Shown here piece after piece: positions 35,308-44,995 of a stretch of DNA of 64,000 nucleotides. This stretch comes from Protonemura montana (Eukaryota > Arthropoda > Insecta > Plecoptera > Nemouridae): NCBI GenBank assembly GCA_947568835.1, contig OX387609.1, positions 16,947,208 to 17,011,207 on the forward strand. The letters are read 5' to 3'. The first letter of the stretch is position 1, and every line of letters starts with the position of its first letter. A program made the position numbers and the translations under genes. The notes below the pieces were generated by a model. That model saw only the letters and a program-made list of their open reading frames with translations. It ran no database searches and was not told where the DNA came from.

Positions 35308-38300
35308 GGACCCCCTCCCCAGTGTCCCGTGTGCATCGCGGAACACGATACCACGGTCGCGAGACGTGCAGGAAAATGTACTCGACGGCCGGAGCGGGTG
35401 GTGACGATTGGAGCTGGTGTAGCGGCGTCGTCGCCCCGAGGAGGCAAGGGTGCCGAAGTGTTGTCGCCCCGCGGAGGCGGGGGTGCAACAGCGGTGTCGT
35501 TCACTGGAGGCGAGGGTGTAGCGGTGTCGTCGGGCAAAATGTAAGCTGGCTTCAGCCTGTCCACGGAAACGACGACCCTCTGCCCGCCGCGCATGATTGT
35601 GACACATTTGTCGTGGCGGGCAATGACCTCGAACGGTCCATCGTACGGTGGTTGCAGTGGTGTGCGCACCGCGTCATGGCGCACGAACACATGCGTGCAT
35701 GTCGCCAGATCCTTGAACAGGAAAACCGCATGCTGACCGTGATGCGAGGGTTGCGCGGGGCGCAGCTTCTCCAGGTGTTGTCGCAGCTGGTCCACGTACG
35801 CCGAGGTAGCGTCTCGTGCCCCGGCTGAGGGCGCAAGGTACTCGCCGGGAAGACGAAGCGTAGCACCGTACACTAGTTCAGCTGATGTGGCTTTTAAGTC
35901 CTCCTTCCAGGCTGACCGTATTCCCAGTAACACCCAGGGAAGCACGTCCGTCCATTTGTCGTCCTCGTGGCACTTGATGGCCGCTTTCAGTTGCCGGTGG
36001 AGGCGCTCTACCATTCCATTGGCCTGAGGGTGATGGGCTGTAGTATGCAGATGTGTCGAGCCGGTCAGATGGCTGAGGGATCGGAAAAGGCCCGACTCGA
36101 ATTGACGTCCTTGATCTGTGGTTATGCGAAGCGGCGTGCCAAAGCGGGCTATCCATCCCGTAACCAAGGCAGTCGCTACCGTGTCCGCGGTTATGTCGGG
36201 GATTGGGATGGCTTCTGGCCACCGTGTGAACCGGTCGACGCACGTGAGCAGGTATCTAGACCCGTTTGAGACCGGCAGTGGTCCCACTAGGTCTATGTGT
36301 ATGTGCTCGAACCGGTTACTCGGTGCGGCAAACTGGTGGATCGGTGCCTTTGTGTGACGCGTCACCTTGGAACGTTGACACTGGAGACATGTTCTCGCCC
36401 ACTCCCTGCAGTCCTTGTTTATCGATGGCCAGACGTAGCGCTCCGCCACGAGCTTGCTGGTTGCCCGGACCCCGGGGTGAGACAGGCTGTGTAGGCTGTC
36501 GAACACCCTGCGTCGGAGCAATTCTGGCACGAATGGACGCTGCCGTGCCTGTGACGTGTCATATTGTAGACTGAGGTTGCTGCCATCCAACTGTCGGCTT
36601 CTCATCTGCAAGGACGTGTTGGAATGCAGAAAGTTGTTGAGCTCTGCGTCGTTCTGCTGTGCTCGTGCGATCTCTTCCTGACTTACTGGGGCTGCGACAG
36701 CCTCGACCCTGGAGAGGGCGTCGGCTACCGTGTTGTCCTTTCCCGGTATGTGCCGGATATCTGTCGTATACTGTCCAATTAGGTCCAGATGTCGAAACTG
36801 GCGCGGAGAGCACTTCTCTGGGCGCTGCTTGAAAGCGAACGTAAGAGGCTTGTGGTCCGTATACACAGTGAAAGCCCGTGCCTCCACCATGTGTCTGAAA
36901 AATAGGACCGCCTCGTATATCGCCAGCAACTCGCGATCATATGCTCCATAGTTTTTCTGCGCTGCGTTGAGTTTGCGCGAGAAAAAGGCGAGCGGTTGCC
37001 AGCCGAGACTTGTGTGCTGCTGGAGTGCTGCGCCAATGCTGGTGTCGGAGGCGTCTGCTACGACCGCGAGTTCAGCGTTGATGTCCGGGTGGGCCAAAAG
37101 CGTGGCGTGGGCAAGGCTGCGTTTGCATGCCTCAAATGCGGTCTCCAGCTGCGGCGTCCATGAGATCGGCGTCTTCCCGGAGCTCTCAGCGCCCGCAAGC
37201 AGGTCGTTGAGGGGGGCTTGGAGCTTGGCTGCTGCAGGCAAAAAACGTCGGTAAAAATTTAGCATTCCAAGGAATTGGCGCAGCTGTTTGATGTTGGCTG
37301 GTTTCGCGAAGGAAGCTATTGCTTCCACTTTTTCCTTGGGGGGTCGGGTCCCGGAAGCGTTGACCGTGTACCCCAGGAACGTGACCTCCGGTTCACCTAA
37401 CACGCACTTAGCGGAGTTCACCAAGACACCGTACTCGGAGAGTCGAGTGAAAAGCCGTCGAAGGTGCTCCTCGTGCTCGGCACGGTCGGTTGAGGCGACC
37501 AGAATGTCGTCTATGTACGCGTAACAAAAATTGAGGCCCCGCAGCACCTCGTCCATGAATCTTTGGAACGTCTGAGCTGCGTTCCTCAACCCAAAGCTCA
37601 TGTACGGAAACTCAAAAAGTCCGAACGGTGTGGTGATCGCCGTCTTCATGACATCCTCCGGTGCCACGGGGATTTGATTGTATGCTCGGACAAGGTCGAT
37701 CGTTGAAAACACCGTCTTGTGGGCGAGTGCCTGAGCAAAATCCTGTATGTGGGGGACCGGATAGCGGTCCGGGATCGTGCGATCGTTGAGGGCCCGATAA
37801 TCGCCGCACGGCCTCCACTGATCTTCTTTCTTTGGCACCAAATGTAGTGCTGCGGACCAACTACTGGCTGACCGTCGAGCGATGCCAGACTGTAGCATCA
37901 TGTCGAACTCTCGCTTGGCAATCCGCAGACGGTCGGGGGCCAGGCGCCGTGGCTTGCACGCTGCCGGCTGGCCGGGCGTCGTGTGGATGTGGTGCACCGT
38001 GTGGTGTTTCACCTCGATCCGTGTCCCCGCAGGTCGAGTGATAGCGGGAAACTCGGCCAGAAGCGAATAGTACACCGACCTGCCGTAAACTGCTTTCACA
38101 TGATCAGGTTCCTTCGATGATGCCCGGCCGGATATGGTGAGCGACGTAACCTCGTCGGTGAGCCTCTGTTGGCGAATGTTTACCACGAGGTTGTAAAAAG
38201 ACAGAAAATCGACGCCAATGATCGGTTGCGACACGTCGGCGATGACAAACTGCCACTCGAATGGTCGGCGCAGACCGAGGTCAAGGACTAGGCGGAAGGT

Positions 38301-38576
38301 GCCGTATGTAGCAATTATTGTGCCATTGGCTGCGAAAAGTTGGTAGTCTGTTTTCTGGCGTGGGCCCCCTACTTTAGACCGAGGGAAAACGCAAAGGTCC
38401 GATCCGGTGTCGACCAAAAATTGTAGTCGGGATTTAACGTCCGTGACGTACAAGCGGCGTGCGGACGGGCAGAAGTCCGCCGATGCTACTGTCTGCCCGC
38501 GAAGTTTTTTGATGAGAAATTGCACGGCTTCCTGCACTGCTTGGCCCGTTCCCCGTAGGTACGGTGGTACCAACAC
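35235..38576 (-). CDS. Pol polyprotein of the CsRn1-like gypsy element
   Basis: A 1113-codon frame making protease, reverse transcriptase, RNase H and integrase for reverse transcription and integration of the element. Protease: [11 protein letters not shown] with D56. Reverse transcriptase: [14 protein letters not shown] and YIDD at 354-357. RNase H: VVADAS (D508), E549, YTDHKP (D574), VADALS (D619). Integrase zinc region: H696, H700, C730, C733. Integrase core: D762, D821, E857 (NGMVER). A GPF module lies at 980-982 and a proline-rich tail follows. Order RT-RNaseH-IN is Ty3/gypsy. The frame overlaps the end of gag by 91 bp in another frame, suggesting ribosomal frameshifting, so the listed start is only the first available codon. 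The frame ends inside the 3' LTR. It appears intact. Confidence 0.93.
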   Translation of the reverse strand: MLVPPYLRGTGQAVQEAVQFLIKKLRGQTVASADFCPSARRLYVTDVKSRLQFLVDTGSDLCVFPRSKVGGPRQKTDYQLFAANGTIIATYGTFRLVLDLGLRRPFEWQFVIADVSQPIIGVDFLSFYNLVVNIRQQRLTDEVTSLTISGRASSKEPDHVKAVYGRSVYYSLLAEFPAITRPAGTRIEVKHHTVHHIHTTPGQPAACKPRRLAPDRLRIAKREFDMMLQSGIARRSASSWSAALHLVPKKEDQWRPCGDYRALNDRTIPDRYPVPHIQDFAQALAHKTVFSTIDLVRAYNQIPVAPEDVMKTAITTPFGLFEFPYMSFGLRNAAQTFQRFMDEVLRGLNFCYAYIDDILVASTDRAEHEEHLRRLFTRLSEYGVLVNSAKCVLGEPEVTFLGYTVNASGTRPPKEKVEAIASFAKPANIKQLRQFLGMLNFYRRFLPAAAKLQAPLNDLLAGAESSGKTPISWTPQLETAFEACKRSLAHATLLAHPDINAELAVVADASDTSIGAALQQHTSLGWQPLAFFSRKLNAAQKNYGAYDRELLAIYEAVLFFRHMVEARAFTVYTDHKPLTFAFKQRPEKCSPRQFRHLDLIGQYTTDIRHIPGKDNTVADALSRVEAVAAPVSQEEIARAQQNDAELNNFLHSNTSLQMRSRQLDGSNLSLQYDTSQARQRPFVPELLRRRVFDSLHSLSHPGVRATSKLVAERYVWPSINKDCREWARTCLQCQRSKVTRHTKAPIHQFAAPSNRFEHIHIDLVGPLPVSNGSRYLLTCVDRFTRWPEAIPIPDITADTVATALVTGWIARFGTPLRITTDQGRQFESGLFRSLSHLTGSTHLHTTAHHPQANGMVERLHRQLKAAIKCHEDDKWTDVLPWVLLGIRSAWKEDLKATSAELVYGATLRLPGEYLAPSAGARDATSAYVDQLRQHLEKLRPAQPSHHGQHAVFLFKDLATCTHVFVRHDAVRTPLQPPYDGPFEVIARHDKCVTIMRGGQRVVVSVDRLKPAYILPDDTATPSPPVNDTAVAPPPPRGDNTSAPLPPRGDDAATPAPIVTTRSGRRVHFPARLATVVSCSAMHTGHWGGGPVGDVPATPQTTRWWRGTAGCAWG
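35308..35324 (-). promoter_or_regulatory. Polypurine tract (plus-strand primer)
   Basis: On the minus strand the sequence immediately before the 3' LTR reads ACTGGGGAGGGGGTCC. It is purine-rich and abuts the LTR start TGTGGG, the position where plus-strand DNA synthesis is primed. Confidence 0.75.
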
Positions 38577-39232
38577 AGCTCCTCGTTCCGGGCGTCGCGA
38601 TCCGGGGACCTCCGGCGGCTCGTGGAGCGCGTGCGCGGCCTGTCGGCCGAGAGGGCCGCTAACTGGCGCGTCAAAGTGTCGAGCTGCGTCTGGACGTCGT
38701 TTGCTGGCGATGGGTCTACGCTCGCCACGTGTGGCGCAACTGTTGAGTTCTCGCTGATCCGGTCAGCGACCCCCGCCAAAACCTCCAGGTTCTGGTCCGC
38801 AGACGCCACCAGGATATCCTGCATGCGACCTGGCAGGCGACTTATCCACAGCGTCTGCATCAACTTGTCGGAGACCGCTCCTGCACCTAACTCGCGCAGG
38901 TGTCGCAGGAATTCCGATGGCGTCCGGTCACCGATCTCTTCACGCTGCAACAGGCGCTGGAGCTGCGCCTCTGGTGACGGCGATAACCGCGCTATTAACG
39001 CGTTCTTAATACAGTCATATTTGCCCTCGCTGGGCGGGGACAATATCACATCGCGCACGACCTTCGCCGCGGATTGTTCGAGGGCGCATATAACTGTGTG
39101 GAACTTCACTATGTCGCGCGAAATCGTCGCCGACGCGAAATGGCACTCTATCTGCGCGAACCACAACGCCGGATCGTCCTTCCAGAACGGTGGCATCTTC
39201 ATACTCACACGCTCCACCACGGGGTCGGCCAT
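38486..39232 (-). CDS. Gag of the CsRn1-like gypsy element
   Basis: Structural capsid/nucleocapsid protein. The frame is open upstream to 39337, inside the 5' LTR, but I chose the Met at 39232 (MADPVVERV...) because the [17 protein letters not shown] capsid motif follows shortly after it and the upstream part is leader. An arginine/serine-rich stretch precedes a non-standard finger, [18 protein letters not shown], spaced C-X2-H-X9-C-X3-C instead of the usual CCHC knuckle. The end overlaps pol by 91 bp. Confidence 0.9.
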   Translation of the reverse strand: MADPVVERVSMKMPPFWKDDPALWFAQIECHFASATISRDIVKFHTVICALEQSAAKVVRDVILSPPSEGKYDCIKNALIARLSPSPEAQLQRLLQREEIGDRTPSEFLRHLRELGAGAVSDKLMQTLWISRLPGRMQDILVASADQNLEVLAGVADRISENSTVAPHVASVDPSPANDVQTQLDTLTRQLAALSADRPRTRSTSRRRSPDRDARNEELCWYHRTYGERAKQCRKPCNFSSKNFAGRQ

Positions 39233-39291
39233 CGCTTTTGTTAATGCACACGCACCGCACACACCACGCAACACTTTTCGCTTAAAAAATA

Positions 39292-39308
39292 TCACGTCGG
39301 GGTCACCA
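39292..39308 (-). promoter_or_regulatory. Primer binding site, tRNA-Trp
   Basis: The plus strand reads TCACGTCGGGGTCACCA, which is the 3' end of an animal tRNA-Trp including CCA. The minus (sense) strand is therefore its complement, TGGTGACCCCGACGTGA, one base from the 5' LTR end. Match to tRNA-Trp is from memory of that tRNA sequence. Confidence 0.85.
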
Positions 39309-39309
39309 C

Positions 39310-39575
39310 TGTGGAGGTGAGGGACGTATGGGGGCAATAAGGTGATGAGCCGTAGGAGTTATTTGCTTTATTAGCACTAGATGCACAGACACAATGGAGA
39401 TGTAGTTCGATGCAGTCGGCGGGATCGGAGAAGGCGCGTTGTCTTCTCGTCGACCGGGTCGTGACTGCTTCCTCGTGGTCGGCTCCACTGCCGACCACTT
39501 TTTCACCCCCACGCGCATCCCGCCGTGCCGCGCCACCAGCGCGTGGTTTGAGGAGTGGCGGGTACATCCCCCACA
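39310..39575 (-). repeat. 5' LTR of the CsRn1-like element
   Basis: 266 bp, TG...CA bounded, indistinguishable by eye from 35042-35307. It should carry the promoter and polyadenylation signals of the element; I did not identify a clear TATA box. Confidence 0.95.
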
Positions 39576-39770
39576 ATATCAATTTTTCAAACATCACTTT
39601 CCAAGTGGATATAAACTACAACTCCAGCTGATGTTTAAAGTGCAGGTAATACTCGGGGCTGGTAAAGATATGTTTGTTGTAACAATGATGCTCTGTTTAG
39701 CACATCAAAGTCAGGTGGTACAAGGTGTTCCATCTCTACAATGCTGGTGACATCATCAACCAGGCTAGAG

Positions 39771-40252
39771 TAGGGTTGCCATAATAAAAATTTCGGAAGG
39801 CGGAACAAATTTTAACAAGCGATAATTAGTTAGGCCGGAGGCTCGGGGGACAGACACGGCCCCCCCAAAAAATAAGAGTGTGGATGTGGGAACAGGATTT
39901 GAGGGCCATTTTCAGCAAATTTACACGTTTTAGATATATTAATGTTTTTCTTGGCACTTGAAATCCTGAGTCATATTTATGCATCAACTTTCAATTTATT
40001 AGGAGGAAATTTAGGTATAATTTGCATAACTATTAAAAAAAAATATATATATTTAATCATAGATTTTTAAACTTTTCTATTGATGACAGTTCACGTACAA
40101 TCATAATGTCATTGGCACAATTAGAGGAACAATTAGCTATTTACAAGGAACAATGCAAATGCAACGTTCGATTTCGCGATTTTTTAAAAGAAAATTACGA
40201 TCGAGCGGGACGCGGTACTTTTGAGTGAAAAGCGGGACGTATGGCAACCCTA
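39771..40252. mobile_element. hAT MITE with 8-bp TSD
   Basis: A 482-bp element with inverted termini TAGGGTTGCCATA and TATGGCAACCCTA, flanked by GGCTAGAG at 39763-39770 and 40253-40260. Both the TAGGG start and the 8-bp duplication with central TA indicate hAT. There is no coding capacity. A related, inverted and truncated copy lies at 57855-58233; they share the internal stretch around GACAGTTCACGTACAATCAT. Confidence 0.9.
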
Positions 40253-40310
40253 GGCTAGAGACAGAGTAGAAGATGTTGGATCGTGCCTCCTTGTATGTTT
40301 CTATGATATG

Positions 40311-40464
40311 TGTAGTATTCTAACTTCCAACTTGTGGATGTCTCCCGAATAATAATAGCCCGTTTCACTCTTAACATTCGTCCATGCTTTATTCACACCC
40401 CTCCTCCCGGAACCCACCGAGCCGGAACTACAAAGTCGGAGTCAATATAGCGACTATCGCTACA
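40311..40464 (-). repeat. 3' LTR of the Mag-like element
   Basis: 154 bp, TGTAG...CTACA, visually identical to 44505-44658. Confidence 0.95.
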
Positions 40465-40480
40465 CCCCTCTTTTCTTTTT
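40465..40480 (-). promoter_or_regulatory. Polypurine tract of the Mag-like element
   Basis: The minus strand reads AAAAAGAAAAGAGGGG directly before the 3' LTR start TGTAGCG, the expected plus-strand priming site. Confidence 0.85.
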
Positions 40481-40532
40481 AAATTCTAGTATTATTAACA
40501 TTGTGAGGTACTAATAATAATGATTAATCCCT

Positions 40533-43500
40533 TTAGTTCTGGTATCTCTGTGGTACTCGTATCAGTCGAGCCGGTCGTGTCCTCAGCGGCATCTCCGGTC
40601 CTGGATCGACGTCCATCTCTACCTGAGCGTCTGGCCCAGTCGCGGTTTCTTGTTCTGACTTGTTTTCCTGTTCAGTGGAACCGTTTTCTTCCAAATCCTT
40701 CTTGGAAGTAAGATCCTTTTCTTGGAACTTCTTGAAAAATGTCGAATTTCGGGTATACCTGACATTGTCAGGAGTTTGGATTGTGATGCTATTTCCTTTT
40801 CGCTCCACAATCGGACTGGGGACGTAACCGAAAGTTGGTGACAGCTTGTCCGTCTTCGGTTGTCTCATTAGAACGTAGTCACCTTCTTCCAGCTTGTTGT
40901 CTTGGGCATGACGCCTTTGGTCGGCGTATTCTTTTCCTTTCCATTTCTTTTCTAGGTCCCTGTCCCGTATTTCATCATCAACTTCTTGATTCTCTTCGTA
41001 AGTTGGTAACTTGTCACGCAGCTTCATCTTTAATAGGAGTTGTGCTGGACTCTCACCTGTTGTACTATGTGGAGTATTTCTATAACAAATTAAGTATTTG
41101 AGCATTTCCTCCTTCCAGTCTTTTCCTGTCGCCTGAGCAATTTTAAGTCTTTTAAGCAATGACTTGTTCTGGCGTTCAACTTCGCCGTTTGCCTGCGGCC
41201 ACAATGGAGTGGTGAAGCGTTGTTCAATTTTGTTCTGAGCGCAGTATTCCCTAAATTCTTCGCTTTGAAATTGAGGCCCGTTATCCGACCTAATGGATAA
41301 CGGTAATCCAAACCGAGCAAAGATTGGTTTTAATTTCTCTATGGTTTTCTGTGCTGTTATTTTCTTCATAATTTCCACTTCATAGAATCTGCTGTAATAG
41401 TCGACAATGACTAGAAGCGAATGACCTGATGGCAGTGGTCCCATGAAGTCTATGGCTAGGTCCTGCCAACGTCCTGGCGGAAGCACTGTCCGTTTCATGG
41501 GTTCCGGGTGATTCGGTAATCCCACCAGTTGACACCCATGGCATGTCCTGGCGTACCTTTCGCAATCTTTATCAATCCCTGGCCACCATACCTTGCTTCG
41601 CAGCAATTGTTTCATTTTCGTTATCCCAGGGTGTCCTTCATGCGCCAACTCCAACGTATGCTGACGTAGGGTTTTTGGAATCACTAACCTTGTTCCCTTC
41701 AGAATAGCTTGACCTGCTTGGCCAAGTTCAGCAGCAAACGGATGATACGGCTTACTGGCTGGCTGCCATATTCCTGTCTTCAGGCTGTGCGACACCGCTT
41801 GAAGCTCTTGGTCTTTCTCGAAAGCTCCTTCGATGTCTTCTAATTTCAGCGCCACTGGAGTTGTAGACTCGATTAGTATCCGCAAACATCTTTCTCCATT
41901 CCTATCAAAAGAATCATTAGTATTCTCTACTAACAACCTCGAAAGTGGATCCGCAATGTTTGATTTTCCGGGTCTGTGAATTACTCGATATTTATATGCC
42001 TGCAATCTCATCACCCATCTTTCAATTCTAGCACATGGTTTTCCTTTCGGTGAAAAGATAGTTTCTACTGGCTTATTGTCAGTGATTAAATCAAACGTTT
42101 CCCTTCCATACAGAAAATAGTGGAATCGCTCGCAAGCCCAAACAAGCGCTAAAGCCTCTTTTTCATTCTGTGAATAGTTTTTCTCACAATCTGATAGGCT
42201 CTTACTTGCGTAGCTGATTACCTTGGGACCCCTTGGTCCGTCTTGGATAAGTACAGCTCCGAGCCCTACGGGGCTGGCGTCGGCAATGACTGTTGTCTTT
42301 GCCTCTGGATTGTAATACCCTAGTGTTCTCTTCTCTGTCAATCTCTTCTTTAGTTCGCTGAACGCCTTATCCTGTTCGGAACCCCACTCGAACGGAACTT
42401 CTTTCTTCAACAGTCTCCGCAGTGGCTCCGTTACCGTTGACAAATTCGGAATGAAACGTCCCACGAAGTTCACTAAACCGAGGAAGCTGCTTATTTCCGC
42501 CGGAGTCCTTGGTTCCCGGAAGTTCTTGACCGCCTCAACCTTGTTGTCGGTCACCGTAACTCCATCGCTTGTCAAACGATGACCTATGAAATCTACGGCT
42601 TCTACTCCGAACAGACATTTCTTCTTGTTGAGCGTCATACCTTTCTCTTCTAGTGTCTTCAAAACCTTCTGCAGTCTTTTGTCGTGTTCTTCCTTCGATC
42701 TCCCATGTATCAGGACATCATCCATGTAGACATGGGTTCCTTCGCACCCATGAAGTACCTGCTCCATTGTTCGTTGGAACATCTCAGGCGCGCAGTTCAC
42801 TCCGAACACGAGACGTTTATATCTATACAACCCACGGTGTGTAAGGAATGTTGTTATCTCTCTAGACTCTGGGCTCAGTTCTATTTGGTGAAACGCACTG
42901 TTGAAGTCTAGTTTGCTGAAGATTTTGCTATCCCTCAAGTCTGGGATAATTTCTTCGAAGCAAGGTATGTGGTGCTTCTCTCGTTCTATTGATTCGTTTG
43001 CACGGCGCATGTCAATACAGATTCGAATGTCTCCATTTTCTTTCGGACACACAACCAGTTGTGATGCCCACCGTGAAGAACCATCCAGTTTCTCGATTAT
43101 GTCTAGCTCTTCAAGTGTATCTAGTTTCTTTTCAAGTTTCCTCTGTAGGGGTACTGGTATTCTCCGCAAAGGCTGGTATACTGGTGTAACCCCTTCTTTG
43201 ATTGGAAGCTTCATCTGAAAGTTCTTCAGTTTCCCGATGATTTCATTTTCTTTAACTTGCCTCACTTGCAATCCAATCGTTAATACCCCTAGCTGAACAG
43301 ATGTTTCTTTACCTAGAAGTGCTGATCCCTTTCCTTTGATTACGTAGAAAACAGCAGTTTCTTTCCGATCAGGTGTCACTTCCACTTCGGTCTCGAATTT
43401 CCCTAGCACAGGCAGCGGTTCTTTTACTCCGTAAGGGTAGAGTAATTTGTTCGTCGATGACGTAGTACACACGATCTTATGTTTCTTCAGATGCTTCCAT

Positions 43501-44429
43501 GTCTCTTCATCAATCACGTTGCATGTTGCTCCAGAATCAACCATGACTTTTAAATGTACGCCACCTAGCTTGACATCTATGCTTTCTTGCTGTTTATTTG
43601 TACCAATTCCAAACGTGTACTCTTCCTCTGTGTCGCTCGAATCAGCAATCTGCCTAATTTTCTTCTTGCTGTTGTCTTCCTTCTTCTTATCAAACTTCTT
43701 CTTGTGCTTGACGTTTGTTCGACAACATGCTTGGAAATGTCCCTTCTTTCGACACAATGTACATTCTTCGTTTTTCGCTGGACAGTTCGGACTGTTCTTA
43801 AAATGTCCCTTATAACCACACGCGTAGCACTTCACCTTCTGTAGGTTATCTGAGCTTTTTGAAAACACTTTATTTATAGTCTCCTTTGCTACCAACCCTT
43901 GTTCCTTGGCATTTGCATCTTCCCATGATTTTGCTGTATTTAACACTGATAGCAAAGTCATGTCCGGTCCTATTTCTATCAATTTTCGCTTCAATTCTCG
44001 CGAAAACACTTTATCTAGGATCTGGTCTCTCACATTTTCGTCAAGTAGGTCACCAAACCCACACTGAGTCGCTTGTCTTCTGAGTCTTGCTTCGTACTTT
44101 TCTATGGATTCTTCCTGTTCCTGGCATAGTCCCCTGAACTTGATCCTTTCATAAGGTACGTTTGTCCTCGGTGTGAATTTAGCTGTCAGTTCTCTTACCG
44201 TCTGATCATAGACGTTTTCACCCTCGACGACTGTAGGTTTTAACGAGTGATATGCATCCTGGACTGCCATGCCTGCTTTGTGAAGAAGCGTTGCTTGTTT
44301 CCTCACCGGTTCGTTGAGGTTCATGCTTATGGCATAATAGTTAAAGGCTCTCAGCCATCTTGCCCAACGCTGGCCTACCGTTGTGAAGTCTCCTTCACAG
44401 TCGAATTTTCCAATCGAATCGTCCGCCAT
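40533..44429 (-). CDS. Gag-Pol polyprotein of the Mag-like gypsy element
   Basis: One uninterrupted frame, open from 44504; I chose the Met at 44429 (MADDSIGKFD) because upstream sequence overlaps the primer site. Positions below count from 44504. Gag: capsid region, then two CCHC knuckles (C226/C229/H234/C241 and C248/C251/H256/C261) and a lysine-rich stretch. Protease: MVDSGATCNVI (D323). Reverse transcriptase: KLDFNSAFHQI (D533) and YMDD at 593-596. RNase H: D742, E783, D809, D852. Integrase: H955, H958, C988, C991, then D1019, D1074 and E1110 (NGEVER). Gag and Pol fused without a frameshift means their ratio is set after translation. All visible catalytic residues are present. Confidence 0.93.
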   Translation of the reverse strand: MADDSIGKFDCEGDFTTVGQRWARWLRAFNYYAISMNLNEPVRKQATLLHKAGMAVQDAYHSLKPTVVEGENVYDQTVRELTAKFTPRTNVPYERIKFRGLCQEQEESIEKYEARLRRQATQCGFGDLLDENVRDQILDKVFSRELKRKLIEIGPDMTLLSVLNTAKSWEDANAKEQGLVAKETINKVFSKSSDNLQKVKCYACGYKGHFKNSPNCPAKNEECTLCRKKGHFQACCRTNVKHKKKFDKKKEDNSKKKIRQIADSSDTEEEYTFGIGTNKQQESIDVKLGGVHLKVMVDSGATCNVIDEETWKHLKKHKIVCTTSSTNKLLYPYGVKEPLPVLGKFETEVEVTPDRKETAVFYVIKGKGSALLGKETSVQLGVLTIGLQVRQVKENEIIGKLKNFQMKLPIKEGVTPVYQPLRRIPVPLQRKLEKKLDTLEELDIIEKLDGSSRWASQLVVCPKENGDIRICIDMRRANESIEREKHHIPCFEEIIPDLRDSKIFSKLDFNSAFHQIELSPESREITTFLTHRGLYRYKRLVFGVNCAPEMFQRTMEQVLHGCEGTHVYMDDVLIHGRSKEEHDKRLQKVLKTLEEKGMTLNKKKCLFGVEAVDFIGHRLTSDGVTVTDNKVEAVKNFREPRTPAEISSFLGLVNFVGRFIPNLSTVTEPLRRLLKKEVPFEWGSEQDKAFSELKKRLTEKRTLGYYNPEAKTTVIADASPVGLGAVLIQDGPRGPKVISYASKSLSDCEKNYSQNEKEALALVWACERFHYFLYGRETFDLITDNKPVETIFSPKGKPCARIERWVMRLQAYKYRVIHRPGKSNIADPLSRLLVENTNDSFDRNGERCLRILIESTTPVALKLEDIEGAFEKDQELQAVSHSLKTGIWQPASKPYHPFAAELGQAGQAILKGTRLVIPKTLRQHTLELAHEGHPGITKMKQLLRSKVWWPGIDKDCERYARTCHGCQLVGLPNHPEPMKRTVLPPGRWQDLAIDFMGPLPSGHSLLVIVDYYSRFYEVEIMKKITAQKTIEKLKPIFARFGLPLSIRSDNGPQFQSEEFREYCAQNKIEQRFTTPLWPQANGEVERQNKSLLKRLKIAQATGKDWKEEMLKYLICYRNTPHSTTGESPAQLLLKMKLRDKLPTYEENQEVDDEIRDRDLEKKWKGKEYADQRRHAQDNKLEEGDYVLMRQPKTDKLSPTFGYVPSPIVERKGNSITIQTPDNVRYTRNSTFFKKFQEKDLTSKKDLEENGSTEQENKSEQETATGPDAQVEMDVDPGPEMPLRTRPARLIRVPQRYQN

Positions 44430-44484
44430 GATTAAACAATGGATTTCGATGAATCTTTTCCAACCGATAGTTCTTATTTCACGC

Positions 44485-44503
44485 AATCCCATCCTCGTCG
44501 CCA
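44485..44503 (-). promoter_or_regulatory. Primer binding site, tRNA-Ser
   Basis: The plus strand reads AATCCCATCCTCGTCGCCA, matching the 3' end of an animal tRNA-Ser (GCU type) with CCA, one base from the 5' LTR. The tRNA identity is from memory of the acceptor stem GACGAGG / CCTCGTC. Confidence 0.8.
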
Positions 44504-44504
44504 A

Positions 44505-44658
44505 TGTAGTATTCTAACTTCCAACTTGTGGATGTCTCCCGAATAATAATAGCCCGTTTCACTCTTAACATTCGTCCATGCTTTATTCACACCCCTCCTC
44601 CCGGAACCCACCGAGCCGGAACTACAAAGTCGGAGTCAATATAGCGACTATCGCTACA
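44505..44658 (-). repeat. 5' LTR of the Mag-like element
   Basis: 154 bp, visually identical to 40311-40464, bordered outside by ATATG. Confidence 0.95.
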
Positions 44659-44995
44659 ATATGTATCTTCCAGCCCATGTTGTTGTGTGTGAAGCTGTTG
44701 TAGTAGACAAGGTCTGGTCACGATGAGTTGGGAGTTTCCTCCAACAAAGCTTCGAGGCCTGCAATGCAAATAGAACAAACCCAGTTAACATTCAAATTCC
44801 AACTCTTAATATGTACAATAAAGGTCCTACTTAAGCTGGAATTGTATTCTTCAACGCACTACCAACTTGGCTCTAAGAAATGTCTGATGACAGTTTTAAA
44901 AGTAGTTTGTTTGTGCTTTAGATTGACAGTTACTGCTTTTACCCAGTGAAAGAAATGTCAACTGTCTGACCAATGTTGTTATACTGATAAAGAGG

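Larger units (their letters stand above)
35042..39575 (-). mobile_element. CsRn1-like Ty3/gypsy LTR retrotransposon, full length
   Basis: A 4534-bp element in minus orientation with two 266-bp LTRs that look identical, each TGTGGAGG...CCCACA when read on the plus strand. It is flanked by a 4-bp duplication ATAT. In element order (right to left): 5' LTR 39575-39310, primer site, gag, overlapping pol, polypurine tract, 3' LTR 35307-35042. Identical LTRs and open gag and pol indicate a very recent insertion. Assignment to the CsRn1 clade rests on the CX2HX9CX3C Gag finger and the tRNA-Trp primer, both described for that clade. Confidence 0.92.
40311..44658 (-). mobile_element. Mag-like Ty3/gypsy LTR retrotransposon, full length
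   Basis: A 4348-bp element in minus orientation with two 154-bp LTRs that look identical (TGTAGTATTC...TCGCTACA on the plus strand), flanked by the 5-bp duplication ATATG (40306-40310 and 44659-44663). In element order: 5' LTR, tRNA-Ser primer site, one long gag-pol frame, polypurine tract, 3' LTR. A single frame, two zinc knuckles and a tRNA-Ser primer are reminiscent of the Mag/SURL group; that placement is inference. It sits within a host exon. Confidence 0.93.
39638..44758 (-). pseudogene. Host exon (LRR gene, next exon) split by a MITE and an LTR element
   Basis: Minus-strand coding pieces 44758-44659, 40310-40253 and 39770-39638. If the Mag-like element, the MITE and one copy of each target duplication are disregarded, about 100 codons read in one frame across both junctions: LEALLEETPNSS, then a TGA stop (44718-44720), then PDLVYYNSFTHNNMGW, KIHIIETYKEARSN, SVSSLVDDVTSIVEMEHLVP and so on, to a TAA at 39635. 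A strong splice acceptor (TTTGCATTGCAG) precedes 44758. The exon at 47871-48022 ends with one base of a codon and this one supplies two, giving Gly. I do not recognise the protein. The stop and both insertions mean it is broken. Confidence 0.55.

Noticed and set aside
35142..39320. Plus-strand frames up to 232 codons across the CsRn1-like element
   Set aside because: Antisense shadows of the GC-rich gag and pol.
42901..43844. Plus-strand frames opposite the Mag-like gag-pol
   Set aside because: Antisense to protease and nucleocapsid coding sequence, with no recognisable domain.
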